DNA of 64,000 nt from Patiria pectinifera (GCA_029964075.1 CM057135.1:31919366-31983365); one strand, 5' to 3'; positions 32,729 through 45,324 are shown, counted from the first letter of the stretch. Translations and numbers: made by a program. The notes: generated from the letters alone by a model not told the origin.

Positions 32729-35075
32729 ATACGACAGTATTATACTACTACATTTGTATCTAGACAGTATTTTTTGGCATGGGTGTGACCGTTCACGGAC
32801 TGAAACGGGGATCAATATGGAGTGGTGTTTTTAAAGAAAAGAATGAAATCTAACAAGTTATAAGGCTTAAACCATTATGTGCCCAACGACAATAATCATT
32901 TTAGTTCCTGACTTCATAGGCAGTGTGTGTGGGGGTGTGTGTGTGTGTGTGGGGGTATGTGGGGACAGAAATTCCACTTTTTAGGTTGGGGTGAGCTCAA
33001 TGATATCCCCCTACCCCAATTTGTACTGTTAGTGTATTAAAATTGAAAATCCGTCTGGTCATAATGACATTTACGTTCATTGTAACGAAAGAACAAATAA
33101 TGAACATCCTATCGGTCACTCAAATTCACATTTAACAGTGCAAATTATCAGTGCAGACTGCCTGGAATATATAGGTACAGTTCATGTAATGAACAGCGCC
33201 CCCAGCCTACCTTTGAAATTATCCCCCAGTCGACTAGTCTGCGACCTTGCATTCCCCTTTTAAAATCTGGAAATCATGAACTCCCTCTTCTACAAAAATA
33301 ATGCTGAAATTGCAACTCATGTGAGAGAACAATCATTAAACCTTGGACTGGAATAATTTTACTTGGGTTTTCACTACTTGTATTTAGCCCTTATTAATCA
33401 AATTATAGGTTTTGCCCTTCATTAAGTTCATTAAGCCCTTATTAACTTTAAAAAAAAGAAGTGAAGGTATTAAAATTTTGATCAGTCATGTTATCTACGC
33501 AATAAGAAAGTCTGACAGTACGCTTTTTCAATATTTGTTGTGTTTTTATTTCTATTTTCTACACTGTACATTATATTCAGTGATAATAGACTGTACAATT
33601 TTTATTTCAAATACTTGTCAATGTAATATGAAAATAAGCACAATTAATGCCAATTCCAAAGATGTAGGGCATACATGTATGTGTGGATGTGTTTGTATAT
33701 AGCAACAAACTTAAGTTAAAGGAAATACTAATAGTAATAATCAGTTTCAGATCTTCTTGGTCTATCCTTGCATTCTGCCTCAAAAATTGAAAACTCGATT
33801 TTGATCCCACTAAACAGCTGGTAAGAAGAAGTGTCTTCTTCATTTAAAAAAACCCAAACAATTACGTGTCAAATTCAAGGCAGCTGCAATTGTACACAAT
33901 AAAAGTGTAACAATTTAACAAGAAAAACGTTAACAATAATTCTGAAAGAAAAGACTTTAAAAAGAAATTCATCCACATTTTTGTCCAACCGGTAGATTGT
34001 GTGATTTCATTTTACACTTTCACTTATACATCTTTTTGCGACAATGGATTCGATTTTGTGCTCAGTTTAAATGTGTCATTGTTTTGCTTAATGACACCTG
34101 TTTTGACAGCTGTTAAGAAAATAATTATACATACATGTATTTTGCCAAATGAACATTAAATGTTTACACTAAACGAGGCAAATTCAAGATTTGATTTGTC
34201 AAATGGATATTTTTCACATGAATGCAACATGGTGTCAAATATAAACCCCACATTTATTACAGAAAACACTGCGACACAAGCTATGTTTAGAATGATGAAT
34301 GTGTATAAGCATAAAATAGTGACAAAATACATGTTCAGAATTCTAAAAAAGGTTGACCCACATATCAGATATGAATGGAACAAGGGAGGAAATTCTGGAG
34401 AAACCATTTAAAATGACTGATATTGCTAACCTAAAACTATCCCCCCAAAGTATCCTATGAAACTTTTATGTTTGTGGAAGGCTTGAAAGAGCATGTGCAT
34501 TATGCTGGCCGATTGTATGTCTGATCTTCACCACTAGAGGGCAGCATTCAAATTGTACAGTGGCAGGAAACACCAAATCCTAGCTTGCAGAAAAACAAGT
34601 TTAAGAAGGAATTTAACCACTGTTAAATCCATATCAACGTCAATTAATGGAAAACATAATTCATTATTTTAACAGTGAGTGAATAAAATGTTGTCCAATC
34701 AAATAATAGAAAACAAGCTGCAGTTCCCAACATGACAAAACATTGAATTTACTCAAAGTGAATGTGTGAAAATATTTCAAACTCATTGTAATTATTGCGA
34801 ACAGCGCAACCTCAAAACAAATTTTCTATTGAATGAAATAAACTTCAATCTGTTTACTACATTCCAATTTCATTTGATTTATATTGCCTGGAACTTATAC
34901 GAAAAATAATTCTCATTTTTCTGTCTTGCCTTTTTTCTCGGATTTTAATTTGGATACTGTCGTCAGTTCAGAAGAAATGTATAAATTCAATTTAAATGGA
35001 AAAGTTACATATATACAATTAATTACTATTAATATATAGTACAAAAAATAACTATGGTTGTAAAGGAAACCCTCG
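32729..35075. other. Convergent 3' flanks of the coiled-coil gene and ING
   Basis: AT-rich sequence with a GT microsatellite near 32924-32951 and an AATAAA at 33898-33903 that could end the plus-strand gene. Paired open frames on both strands at 34156-34411 are shadow frames without protein features. The 3' UTR of the minus-strand ING gene presumably occupies the right part. Confidence 0.4.
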
Positions 35076-36783
35076 CTACTTTTTCTTTGCGTCTTGCGCT
35101 GGTCGACATCTTGGGCAGTACCATTTTCCCTTGGGTTTGAGGGTGAGTCCAACACAACCGAAGTGAAACCATTCAAATGGACAGTCTTTGTTGTCACATC
35201 CAACCATTTCACCATAGGAGACTTGGTTGCACAGGCAATAGGTAGGTTCATTGGGATCAATTGGTGGATCAATGGGGGATGCTGCCCTCTCAGCCTTGTT
35301 GACTTTAGACCTCTTCTTCTTCTTGGCTGGCTTGACAACCTCGTTGGTAGACACTCCTATCTCTTTATCTTTACCATTATCATGGCTACGTTGTCTCCTG
35401 GGTCGCTTCATGGCTTTCTCCTGGTTCCCCTCCACAACTTTCTTGACTGCTTTGTTGTATGTCGCCTTCCCATAACCCGGTTTACCATAACCTGGTTTAC
35501 CATAACCAGGTTTATTGTAGCCCTGCTTAGTGTAACCTGGTTTAGTATAGGCAGGTTTGGTGTAACCAGGTTTAGTATAGGGAGACTTGATGCTGACTTT
35601 GCTTGCTTCTTGGGCGCGTTGTTCCGTTCGTTCCCGTATGACCAAGCTTTCTGAGTTGGTCTCCATCTGTCTGAGTCGGTTCTCAGTCAGCTCTACAATC
35701 TGCGATGCTAGATGAAGCTTCTCATCGCCGAGTTCTTGGCTGCGGACGAGGGCATGTTGCATCTGTAGCAGACATCGACGGCGAGCTGCTGCGTCTACTT
35801 CCTTGTTGCTCAGAGTCTCATAGTGTTGATGAATCTCTTTCAGAATGGCTGTGAAAAAAATTAAAATAACACATTTTATTTCTTCCGTCATAAGTTACTT
35901 AAGGAGAATCATTTAAAACCAATACCTCCTGTACCATTCTTTTCTTGATTGCATTCCTTTTTTACTTAGCCTGAGACTCATTTGGAAAGAATGTTGCAAC
36001 CTGACGCCACTTTTTTCTTCATGCATCACCTCAATAAAGGTCAGTGATTGCAAAAATGTTTAAGAGACCCAAATGTTGGGCTGAGAAACATTTCCAATTT
36101 TGTAAGGAAATACTTAACAAACGTTCTTGACTCTCCATAGACTTTCATGACTTTGTACGCAACTGCTGAAGCGGCGCGTCTGAATACTACATGTGTATTC
36201 TTTCCCTTTTTTATTTTATGACTATGCAAATAATTAATAAATAGCGATATCTTCTTTGCGACTTTGGTCTTCTTTCCTTTTCAAACATCACTAGACAGAC
36301 AAAACAGAAAAAAGTCCAACCCAAATAACCGATGCTCTATGATTATGTTTCAAAAATATGAGAAATCAACCACCATCATGACCATCGGCCCTGCCACCAT
36401 CTTAAAAATTATTGCACATGCAATGAAATTTATTGAAAATGAAGCGAATTCGCGAATGATTCAATGAACATCACAATCGTCGTATTCGAACGTCCAGAAA
36501 ATCTTGTTCTATCTGAATTGTATAGAAATAAACATTTGTTACTTAGCACCACCTACTTTGTCCATAGAAGAACGACTCTTTGACAAAAATTTAATTTCCA
36601 CACCCCTGTAAATAATTCAGACATTTTTGAACGTTTTACCGACTTACATTGATACAAACTGTCCACTTCCCGCATTTGTGAGACATTCCGCTGTAAATCG
36701 TTGGGCAGCGATTCTATGCAGTCCAAATAATCCTCAACGTACACCGTTGATTTGGCGGTATCCAGGGAGCCTTGACCAAACAT
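35076..36783 (-). CDS. ING1: Inhibitor of growth protein (ING1/ING2 type), PHD finger
   Basis: Nuclear reader of H3K4me3 and subunit of Sin3-HDAC-type complexes in known members. Two coding exons on the minus strand, 36783-36648 and 35848-35076, join in phase and give 302 residues. The N-terminal ING domain (about 15-110) has [20 protein letters not shown] and [15 protein letters not shown] novel Tyr/Lys/Pro repeat follows (136-178), then a basic stretch with PRRQR and KKKKRSK as likely nuclear signals. The C4HC3 PHD finger at about 248-293 includes [28 protein letters not shown] and KGKWYCPRC, the Tyr, Met and Trp positions used for methyl-lysine binding being kept. The protein stops nine residues after PRC, so the long polybasic tail of vertebrate ING1/2 is nearly absent. 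The start has G at -3; an upstream in-frame ATG (36888) lacks ING similarity. ING1 and ING2 may both be co-orthologues. Confidence 0.93.
35451..35579 (-). repeat. Nine-copy pentapeptide repeat in ING linker
   Basis: Residues 134-178 of the ING protein are nine tandem pentads of pattern x-x-Y-x-K, most reading PGYTK or PGYGK. The DNA repeats are 15 bases long and clearly related. This lies between the ING domain and the nuclear-signal region, where vertebrate ING1/2 have a non-repetitive linker. Confidence 0.85.
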
Positions 36784-37784
36784 GGCTTCTTCACTTCGTT
36801 GATAAAAGCTGAAAAAATAACTTCGAAATGGAAAGTGTTCTTTGGGCAGATTTTTGAGGCAGACAGCACACAAATTCGTAAACGACATTCACACAAACAG
36901 TACCGCTTCTGCTTGTTTAGCCTGGATTCCGACCCTCTTTGTTCGTACGCGCGACGTTAACTAGGGCACAATATGCACATGCAATTTCTGTGCGGAGGCG
37001 GGGATACGACGTACATAATTTTTTCCCCCAAATGTTATTTAACCGAGCATGCGCTGTGACCTTAAGATTATCCTCGTCGAGTTGGGCTGTACTATTATTT
37101 CATACAGAGGGATAATATTTAAAAAAATATTGTTGAACATGACAAGTACTATGACTATCTGCTCTAAAATTAATTAATTTAATATTTTTTGATTTATAAA
37201 TACAAAAAAGCTTATTTTCCTAAGTTTTTATGTCCTATTTTGTATTATGCTTTATAATAAATATACCTTTTTTTCGTAAACATCAGCTCAAAAAAATCGA
37301 TTCGTCAGGGTCATTCAGCTGGCTGATGACCTCAAGGTCAATTCATTTACCAGTAAAACCTATGCCGAAGACGTGACCGATGGGAATGGGCGGCTAAAAA
37401 TGTCAAACATTCCGACTGAAAACATCATTAATTCGCAACTAAATTAGACTTAAGCAGTGAGAGATGATACCCCGGGTACCTAAAGGTACAATTTGGACCG
37501 CTAGGCATGTTTGTAAGTTGCTAAACGTGGGGCAAACATCGGGTGGCGGACGACCATGGTGTTCCCCGTCAAGTTTCAGCAGACAAACCATTTCGTGCGT
37601 GCATGCAGCAGCATCCTGTTCGACGTGTTCGAGAAGTCAACTGGACGTCCATTTGGTTCAGAAGTTCACTCCCCAGCGGAAGGGGCTTACGAATCGTGAA
37701 CAAGGTCATGCGGGTGCTGTGTACATACATCGAAGACACCACAAACCTTACCCTATACGATGCAGTTTGGCAAGGAACTTGAAC
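36784..37784. promoter_or_regulatory. Shared divergent promoter region of ING1 and CARS2
   Basis: About 1 kb separates the two start codons, which point away from each other. A GCATGCGC core (37047-37054) resembles an NRF1 site, which would fit a nuclear gene for a mitochondrial enzyme. No TATA box is apparent. An open frame continues upstream of the CARS2 start to 37464 but has no synthetase similarity and is treated as 5' UTR. Confidence 0.5.
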
Positions 37785-40700
37785 ATGTTGAACCTGAAAA
37801 AAATAACGAATTGTGTTCGATATTTGAGCACCAGTAACCATGGAAATGTCAGACCGCTTTTGTCTCAGAAACAAAGTAGTGATGTTGTCAGTGTGAATGT
37901 TAAAACTCGCAAGCAGGGCGGAAACCTCAGCAGAGAACGGACACTCGAGCGTGAGAAACTAGCCGACTTGAAGAGGTCGTCTCCAGTCATTGCTGGGCCT
38001 AGTTTGGCAAGTGGAGATGTTGTCCTTGAACGAGATGGCCACAACACAGAGATTATGGTTGTGAACTCGCTAACAAAACAACTACTGAAAAAGGAGCCTT
38101 TGGTTTTACGGAATCAAAATGTGGCAACTTGGTAATCAAACATTATTTTTTTTAAAATAAAGATTTTCCTGAAGCGTGCCTTTTGAAAGGAAAACGCCCT
38201 TAAAAGGCTAGCTGGAGTTACCTCAGCCCTATATTTTATTTTTGATAAAACATAGGGCTGAGGTAATTCTAGCTACCTCAAAGCCAAGCAGGTGACAGTG
38301 TATCAGCATTCAATGTTGTTGCTAAAAATACTTGTGAATGATTTTAAAAATCCATGTACATGTTCCAGTCATTCCGGTGTCAAAAAGAATGCATTATCCC
38401 AACACACGAAACATGTATTTATAATGAAGGACATTCCTCAGAAATAAGTTGACAAAAACTTGAATTTTACACTGAGAAACGGCAATTTTTGGAGAGAAAA
38501 ACTCTTTTGGCAGTGTAACTTGGTCTCTGCAATTTAAAGATTTGTTGTAAAACTTGCAGCTCGGAAATCTCCAGCATTCTGCAATGATAAACATGAGAAC
38601 TTGGGTTTTCCAAACTGCACTGGCCAACACATACAGTCATACAGACATGATTTTAAAGAGGACACAGCTGGTTGACTACATTGAAGCTATGGTGTCTAAG
38701 TGTTATTATTAAAAAATATAAAGAAAAAGTTGCCATCCTCTTTCACAATTTTCATTAATTAGAATGTAAACAAACTTGTTATTTGTGGAGCGAAGGTGTT
38801 CGTAACACAGCCACCAGCCCTGGATGATATATGATACACATACATCTAGACATTAGTAATGGGATTTCCCAGCTGCTATTTCTCACACTGGCATTTCCCA
38901 GCCAACATTAAGCATATTTCAGTTTCCTGGAATCGCAACTTGTGCAAAAAAAAAGTATTAGGTTTTAGTATTTATGTGCTTCCAATAAAAATAACCTGAG
39001 ATCCCGCTGCAAAAAACAATACATGTACACGACAGTGGCTGGTTAGCTCAATAAATATCCGTTTTGCTTTTCCAGATTTGCTACAGGCTTGCAACCTGTA
39101 CATCCCATAACAGGAGATTGCTTGCTGTACAGATCCAGTTCCAGAACTCTGCCATATTGTGTGCTCATAAAAGAGTAAATGTGTATAACAGAGTCACATA
39201 ATCAGTAAATGAGTGTAAAATTTGCATTATGAAAAACCCAAGAAATTACATCCATTTTGTCTTGTTTGATGTTTTTAGGTATTCATGTGGTCCGACAGTC
39301 TACGATAGTCCTCATCTTGGTCATGGAAGGTAATTATTCTCTAAAAAAAAAAAATTAAAAAAAAGAGTAGTTGTAGAAGATTTATAAGTTTTATTGCCCT
39401 TTTATGTCCAATTTGGAGGTTTCCCAAAATTTGACTCTAGAAAAAAGAGTGAAATTATTATAATAAAAAAGCCTGCAGACAAAATGATGGTATACAATCA
39501 TTTTTTAGTTTTTTTTAATGCACTTAGAGTACATGTATTTGTGAGGATAAATGGGTATAGACAAATGTATGGTCAGTGAATGTCTGCTGTAAAGTTGTAA
39601 TGTCATTTTCAGAAAAAAAATGACATCTATGTGCTCATATTTACAAGTTTTAATTGATTGGTGCATTAATTAAACCGGTTATTTAACAGAATATTAACTG
39701 CCTCTCTTTCAGCTGTTATGTCCGCTTTGACATCCTTCGACGCATCCTCTCTGAGTTCTATGACATCAATGTGGTTCATGTCCTTGGCATCACAGACATT
39801 GACAGTAAGATCATCCAGAGAGCTCTTGAAGAAGGAACTGATTTCTACAAGCTGACAAAGAAATATGAGACCGAGTTCTTCCGTGATATGGAGAGGTTAC
39901 AGGTAAAATCACAAATTTAACTTAGGAATGACAACAAATTGCAGAAAATGTCGCACAGTTCAACAAATAAATAAGTAAATAAATTAACAATTAAATAAAC
40001 CACCCTCCCAAAACACCCTCACAACGTTTGATCTTGAACAACAACTGGTTGGCTCTTACAAAAGAGAACATTCGTAAAAAAGAAGACGTTTAGTTATTTA
40101 GATTTTTCTCCTTTGAAGGTTTTGCCTGCCACTGTGAACCCACGAGTGACGGATCATATTCCACAGATTATCAACTTTATTCAGAGGATAATAAAGAATG
40201 GCTATGCTTACCCAACTGAAAGTGGTAAGACACTTACGAAGTTTGTATTTAGTAAACTAGTCTAGATTTAGAATTGTAGTTGATTTGCTATTTATCTAAA
40301 GCATGAACAATCAAATAAGATACAAACTTACACTTTTGTCATGTTTGGACATTGTTTGATCTAATATGTACATTAAGCGTAGCTATTTTATGAAGTGTAT
40401 TGCATCATCCTTGTATGGTCCTACTTTGCATGTGGAAATCACATTAGTTCGTGTATGCATGGCTATGCACATTAATGTGTTCCAGGGTATGTACATGTAC
40501 ATGAACCTTGTGCTGGGCATGCTGGATTGGAGAACTGCCAGAGGAATTTAAAGTGGTGATATCAGTTGGAAGCGAGCCAATATTGCAATTCAGTAAACAT
40601 ACCTGTACATGTACAGTCGAGTCTCGTTAATACAAACTTGTTCGGACCTAGCCAAATTGTTTGTTATATGAGAATTTTGTATTAAGAGGAACGTCAGTCC

Positions 40701-43700
40701 CATTCATTGTGCACATAAATGCACAGTCGGGACCAAGGCCTTTTGTTTGTTATAACCAGAATTTTGTATTAACAGAGTTTGTACTAACGAGAGTCGACTG
40801 TACATAGGAATACAAGTCATAAGTTTGTGATTCCTCGCTGATAAGATATTGCCTAAAGAGCTTTGATTTGGGGAAGTCTAATGTTTATGATACCAGAGCA
40901 TAATCATTTTGTAAAAAAATGGACACCCTCCCGTTTGTTTGAACATAAAAGGGGGAGTGAGTTTTCATTCTTGAAGGTTATTTTAAGTGTTGTGAATGTA
41001 TCAGCCATAAAGGCCATGATTGAAATTAAAGCTATTACAAATTGTGTCCTTTTTACATGTACATCTACTTTTCATCAATTTGTACTTATCTATTGCTTGA
41101 CAGGCAATGTTTACTTTGACGTGCAGGCCTTTGGCACACATCGATACAAGAAACTAGCCACGCACTACATGGAACCAGGGACGCGGGATACCGAGAAGAA
41201 GTCGCCCGAGGATTTTGCGTTGTGGAAGGCTGCTAAGCCAGACGAACCCTGGTGGCACTCACCGTGGGGAAGTGGAAAGGGACGACCTGGCTGGCATATA
41301 GAGTGCTCTGCTATGTCAAGGTACAATGTGTTGCCATTAAAAGCACATCAATTTGCTTAAATTTAATTGCAATATTTAACTTACCAAGTGCTTTTTGCAA
41401 GCGAAAAAGTCATGAGTTATTTATTGTCTGACTGGTTCCAGACTCAATTTCGCTTGAGAAAATTGTTAAGCATTTTTCTGCATAAAAATATCTATGAATT
41501 TGGGCGGTTAAATTTAATTAGACTTTGTTTTTAAGTTTCAAGTCGTTCAATGAACTGTGTATCCCGAAGCAAGAAACTTTACTGCAACTTTTTTTTGTTA
41601 CACAAAACACCATGATTCACAGTCTGTAAATTTACCTTTGCTTTATTCTTTAGCGAAATATTTGGAGAGAATCTGGACATCCATACTGGAGGTCGCGACC
41701 TTGCCTTCCCCCATCACAACAATGAGATTGCCCAGTGTGAAGGCTGCTTCAATTCAAACTCTTGGGCGAGGTACTTCCTCCATTCAGGTAAATAGGGATG
41801 GGCCAAAATGGAAAACACCCTATGAGTGAATATCTCCAAACTTCTTGTCAGAATAGCTTTTTGCAAAGCTTTGATAAATTTGATAAATTTGTTTGCTAAA
41901 TGGTGTAAGAAGAGCTTTAAAATCCAAAATGATTCTTTCAGTAAATCCCCCAAAATAGACTGACAAAATAAATGACCAAAACCTTGGGGGAATAATACGG
42001 ATACAAATTAAATAATGAAATCATTTTGTTAGATCTCCCTTACACATTGCATTAGAAACATTATTAGAAACTTGTATAATTTGGGTTACAGCATTTGATT
42101 TTGAATGATGGTGTTAATGAAATTGTAAGAAATACATTAATTATCTTTTCAGGTCATTTGTTCCGTAAGAGTGACCCTAACAAGATGTCCAAATCTTTGA
42201 AGAACTTCGTGACAATTGAAGATTTCTTGCAGTCCTACTCGGCCAACCACTTCAGAGTTCTCTGTCTCATGTCCAAGTATAGTAATGGTGAGTTGTACTT
42301 TGTATTCATTGTGACAGAGTTCTACTATATCTGTTAGATCCAACAAAAACTATAAGAGCTAGAAAAAAATATAACAGATTGCAAATTGTTTGATTCCAGT
42401 TGAGTTCAGTGGAATTAGCCTGGATGTCACCTCATGTTCTTGCATTGTATAACATGAGCAAGTGAATTATTTGTTGTAATACCCTGGTTGAGATTTTGAT
42501 CTCTAGTGCATTTTTATCTTAATTCAAACTGGAATCACTGTATCAAAACTAATGCTGGATTCTAATGTTACTAATTTTGAATGTATCAAGAATATTCAGA
42601 TTCCACAGGGCTAATCTTGACTGTGTGAACAGTTCTCTTGTTTGCATTATTTTGTTTTGTGATTTGAGTGCTTTGAATTGTCCCTAGATATTGAGTATTC
42701 TGAAGAAACTGTCCGTCATGCCGTCAAGATATGCAGGCAGCTATCTTCCTTTCTCAATGATGCCGATGCTTATGTCAAAGGTCAACTCATGGCACGGGAG
42801 ATCAGCGAGGCCGCCCTCATGCAGAAGTGAGTCAAAATTATGTCTAAAGTTCAACTCAAAATCTTTCTTTCATTTGAAGAGTTTATTTCCCAAATGCGCT
42901 ATATCCATTTGAAAAAGTGACAAATTTGCACGGTTATCAAAGTTTAAAGAATAAAAACAACTTAACAGCTGTTTCTAAACTTCATTTTTTGCTTTATTGC
43001 CTTCTGATTATGTGTTTAAGACCTGGGCAGCCAGGAGAGAGCGGAAATCAACTGTTCATTGGATACTACATGTATAAGAAAGTGATTGAAAACTGCACTT
43101 ATTAAAGTTGTGGAAGGACCTGACTAAGTCAGGGATCACAATAAAACATCACTTTTGGAAAGCTGCCCGCTATTCTGTTCTGTCCGAAATGCTGTTTTAC
43201 ATTTGCGACAGCCTTGGAGTTTCCAGGGGAACATTTTTCTATTTGTCTTTAATCTTCCCAATTTTGAACGAGTTTGGAACCCTGTACAATGTTCCAAAAG
43301 AGAGTATTCCTGAACCAACAGGCATGTTCTTAATGATGTTTTCATATCTTTCTCTTTTGCAACTCTTTCTGTGAAGACTTGCTGATACCCAGACCCAATT
43401 CATGAAAGCAGTAGCTGATGATTTTGACACCAAGCGGGGACTGGATGCGATCATGGAGCTGGTCCGAGCAGCAAACATGGCGATAGGTGGTAAACAACAT
43501 CAGGTAAACAAGAGAGCATAGGTTTCGGTTCTTCCCAAATTAACATGGTTCATCTTTTGTACTCTGTGAACACAGAAATCTGTCCTGACATGTTAATCCA
43601 CCATCCACAAACAGGGCTGAAATTCTGAGTTTTGCATTTTAAGATTTTATCTGGGACGGTCAGATATGAGCACTTTGTAATAATTGTGTGCCATTGTGTC

Positions 43701-45324
43701 GCTGATGAAAGCTGAAAACTCATAAAGTACTCCTTTTTGCCCTGGCCCGGTTCAGGGATAGTGGGTCACTCTTATAAAAGTGGCAAAAATTTAAACTTGG
43801 CATAAACCAAGGCCTTAGAGTACTTTTATTTTGTTTAAGAATTAGAAGGGCCTGGTGCATTGCTGTTTTGAATGTACATGTACATGCATGATGCAAGTTT
43901 TACCGTTTTTGTTCTTTCTTTTTCTAGCAACACATGAATGTGCCTAGATGTGCTGGTGCTATTGCTGGAGTTGCATCTTACATCGATCGGATCCTTCAGG
44001 CGCTGGGAGTCAAGTTCCAGAGCAGAAAGGTGCAAATATTCAGATCTTTAAAATCCTTTACAATCCCCAAGAATTTTTGGAGATTTTTGAAGAAAAAAGT
44101 GATGACATTAGTTTACCCCTTAGTATCTGCCCTACAATGTTTTAACATTGTATTCATTTCTTGACGTGTTCAAAATACAATAATGCATTGCCCATGTGAT
44201 TAAAGGCACGGCCATTCTTTACAATTTTATCTTTCTCTTTTTCTAAAAATTTGTAAACTAGTGCAAAAGTAGTGAATTGCATGCAGAGCATAGATTCATA
44301 GTCAGTCAGTAGACTTCAAGCCTGAGTAAGACAATTGGGCATTTTTCTGCCTGTTCACTTTCCAGGATGTGGCAGCCAGCAGATCAACCAAAGCACTGTC
44401 TTCCACCATGGATACCTTGATCAACTTGAGGAGTGAGGTCAGAAAGTGGGCATTGGACACGCCCCTTGAAGATGACCTCAAAGGGTCAGAGGTCACACAA
44501 TCAGGGACAGGTTAGCACAAGAGAAATCTGCATTTACTGTGCAAGTTGCCTTTTTTGCAGTGGTGGCCTTTTTGTAAAATATTTGAATGTTGATTTTGAC
44601 AAAGAGTGATCGTAAAATAATTTACATTAAAATTTAAGTTTTCAACATTGGGCTGGGTAGCTCAGTTGGTAGAGCACCGGTATGGTGATCTATAAGTTGT
44701 AAGTTCAAACCCCGCTCCAGTCAATTTCTTTGTCTACCTTGGAACTGTAATATATGAACCCAGTCATTTTATTCGATTAAAAAAAGTCTGATTTTATAGC
44801 CACTTTTCTCTTTGTGATTTCACTCTTCCGATGAGGAGAAGTACATTTCTTTGCTTTTCTGTCTGCAGCGGACAAACCTAAACCCAAGAAGCTGATGTAC
44901 AAGGCTCTGCATCGTCGTGCCGAGCTGCTACAGAAATGTGACAATGTCCGTCAAGATTTGCTCCAAGCTGGAGTCCAGATAAAGGTGAGTGTTACTGTGG
45001 CATATCTCTGACACCATGACTTGTGTCCATCTGTGGCTTCACCTGCAGGTCCAGAACTGTTTCAAGGCTTGTTTTCCCACCTTTGGTTTAAACTGGTATA
45101 ATTTGATATTCCTGAAAATAAAAAAATCATCCCATACCGAGACAAAATCTCCAAAAATTATTGCGGCAGTTGTACTATGTATTGAGATCTTTGTTTTGTT
45201 AACTCTAGTACTTTCCATGAAGAAATTTACTAAAAAAAACCTTCTTGCTTTGATGCCGTCACAGGACCGAGGAACCTCTGCAACGTGGGAGTATGTGGAA
45301 AAGAAAGCAGGAGACCAGCCTTAA
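37785..45324 (+). CDS. CARS2: Mitochondrial cysteinyl-tRNA synthetase, 13 coding exons
   Basis: Charges mitochondrial tRNA-Cys with cysteine. Exons: 37785-38131, 39279-39329, 39713-39902, 40119-40224, 41104-41320, 41654-41787, 42153-42287, 42688-42826, 43377-43503, 43928-44029, 44366-44510, 44869-44984, 45265-45324; all phases agree, giving 622 residues. The N-terminus ([18 protein letters not shown]) is basic and Ser/Thr-rich, as for a mitochondrial presequence. Class I motifs are [14 protein letters not shown] with the HIGH-equivalent at 128-131 and KMSKS at 359-363. The four zinc ligands known from the bacterial enzyme are kept: C119, C299 (HIECSAMS), H324 and E328 ([10 protein letters not shown]). 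The region after exon 9 holds the helical C-terminal part. At about 60 residues longer than human CARS2, most extra length lies between presequence and catalytic core. The start has A at -3. The gene is head to head with ING1. Confidence 0.95.
38208..38274. repeat. Compact hairpin in CARS2 intron 1
   Basis: The arms CTAGCTGGAGTTACCTCAG... and ...CTGAGGTAATTCTAGCTA pair over about 30 bases with few mismatches. They include a perfect TACCTCAGCCCTAT/ATAGGGCTGAGGTA stretch and a tiny loop. Size and shape fit either a hairpin MITE or a small-RNA precursor. Confidence 0.6.
40614..40800. mobile_element. pogo/Tigger-type MITE in CARS2 intron 4
   Basis: A 187-base element with inverted ends CAGTCGAGTCTCGTTAATAC and CAGTCGACTCTCGTTAGTAC (right end read on the minus strand). 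It is flanked by TA on both sides (40612-40613 and 40801-40802). TA duplication with a CAGTCGA(C/G)TCTCGTTA end is typical of Tc1/mariner-pogo elements. No transposase frame is present. Confidence 0.8.
44651..44722 (+). mobile_element. tRNA-like sequence (SINE head or tRNA pseudogene) in CARS2 intron 11
   Basis: A 72-base segment with a 7-bp acceptor stem (GGCTGGG with TCCAGTC, wobble pairs included), a perfect D arm (GCTC/GAGC) and a consensus A box TAGCTCAGTTGG. A near-consensus B box AAGTTCAAACC is present. The anticodon stem cannot be formed and the T stem has mismatches, so a working tRNA is unlikely. Confidence 0.5.

Noticed and set aside
34156..34411. Two 83-codon frames, one on each strand
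   Set aside because: Exact mutual shadows in AT-rich 3' flank sequence, no splice sites or conserved motifs.
35094..35654. 186-codon plus-strand frame opposite ING1
   Set aside because: Shadow of the minus-strand ING coding exon; its periodic residues mirror the YxKPG repeat.
37464..37784. 107-codon in-frame extension upstream of CARS2
   Set aside because: No synthetase or targeting similarity, Cys/Ser/Arg-rich by chance, and the downstream ATG at 37785 gives a good mitochondrial presequence with A at -3.
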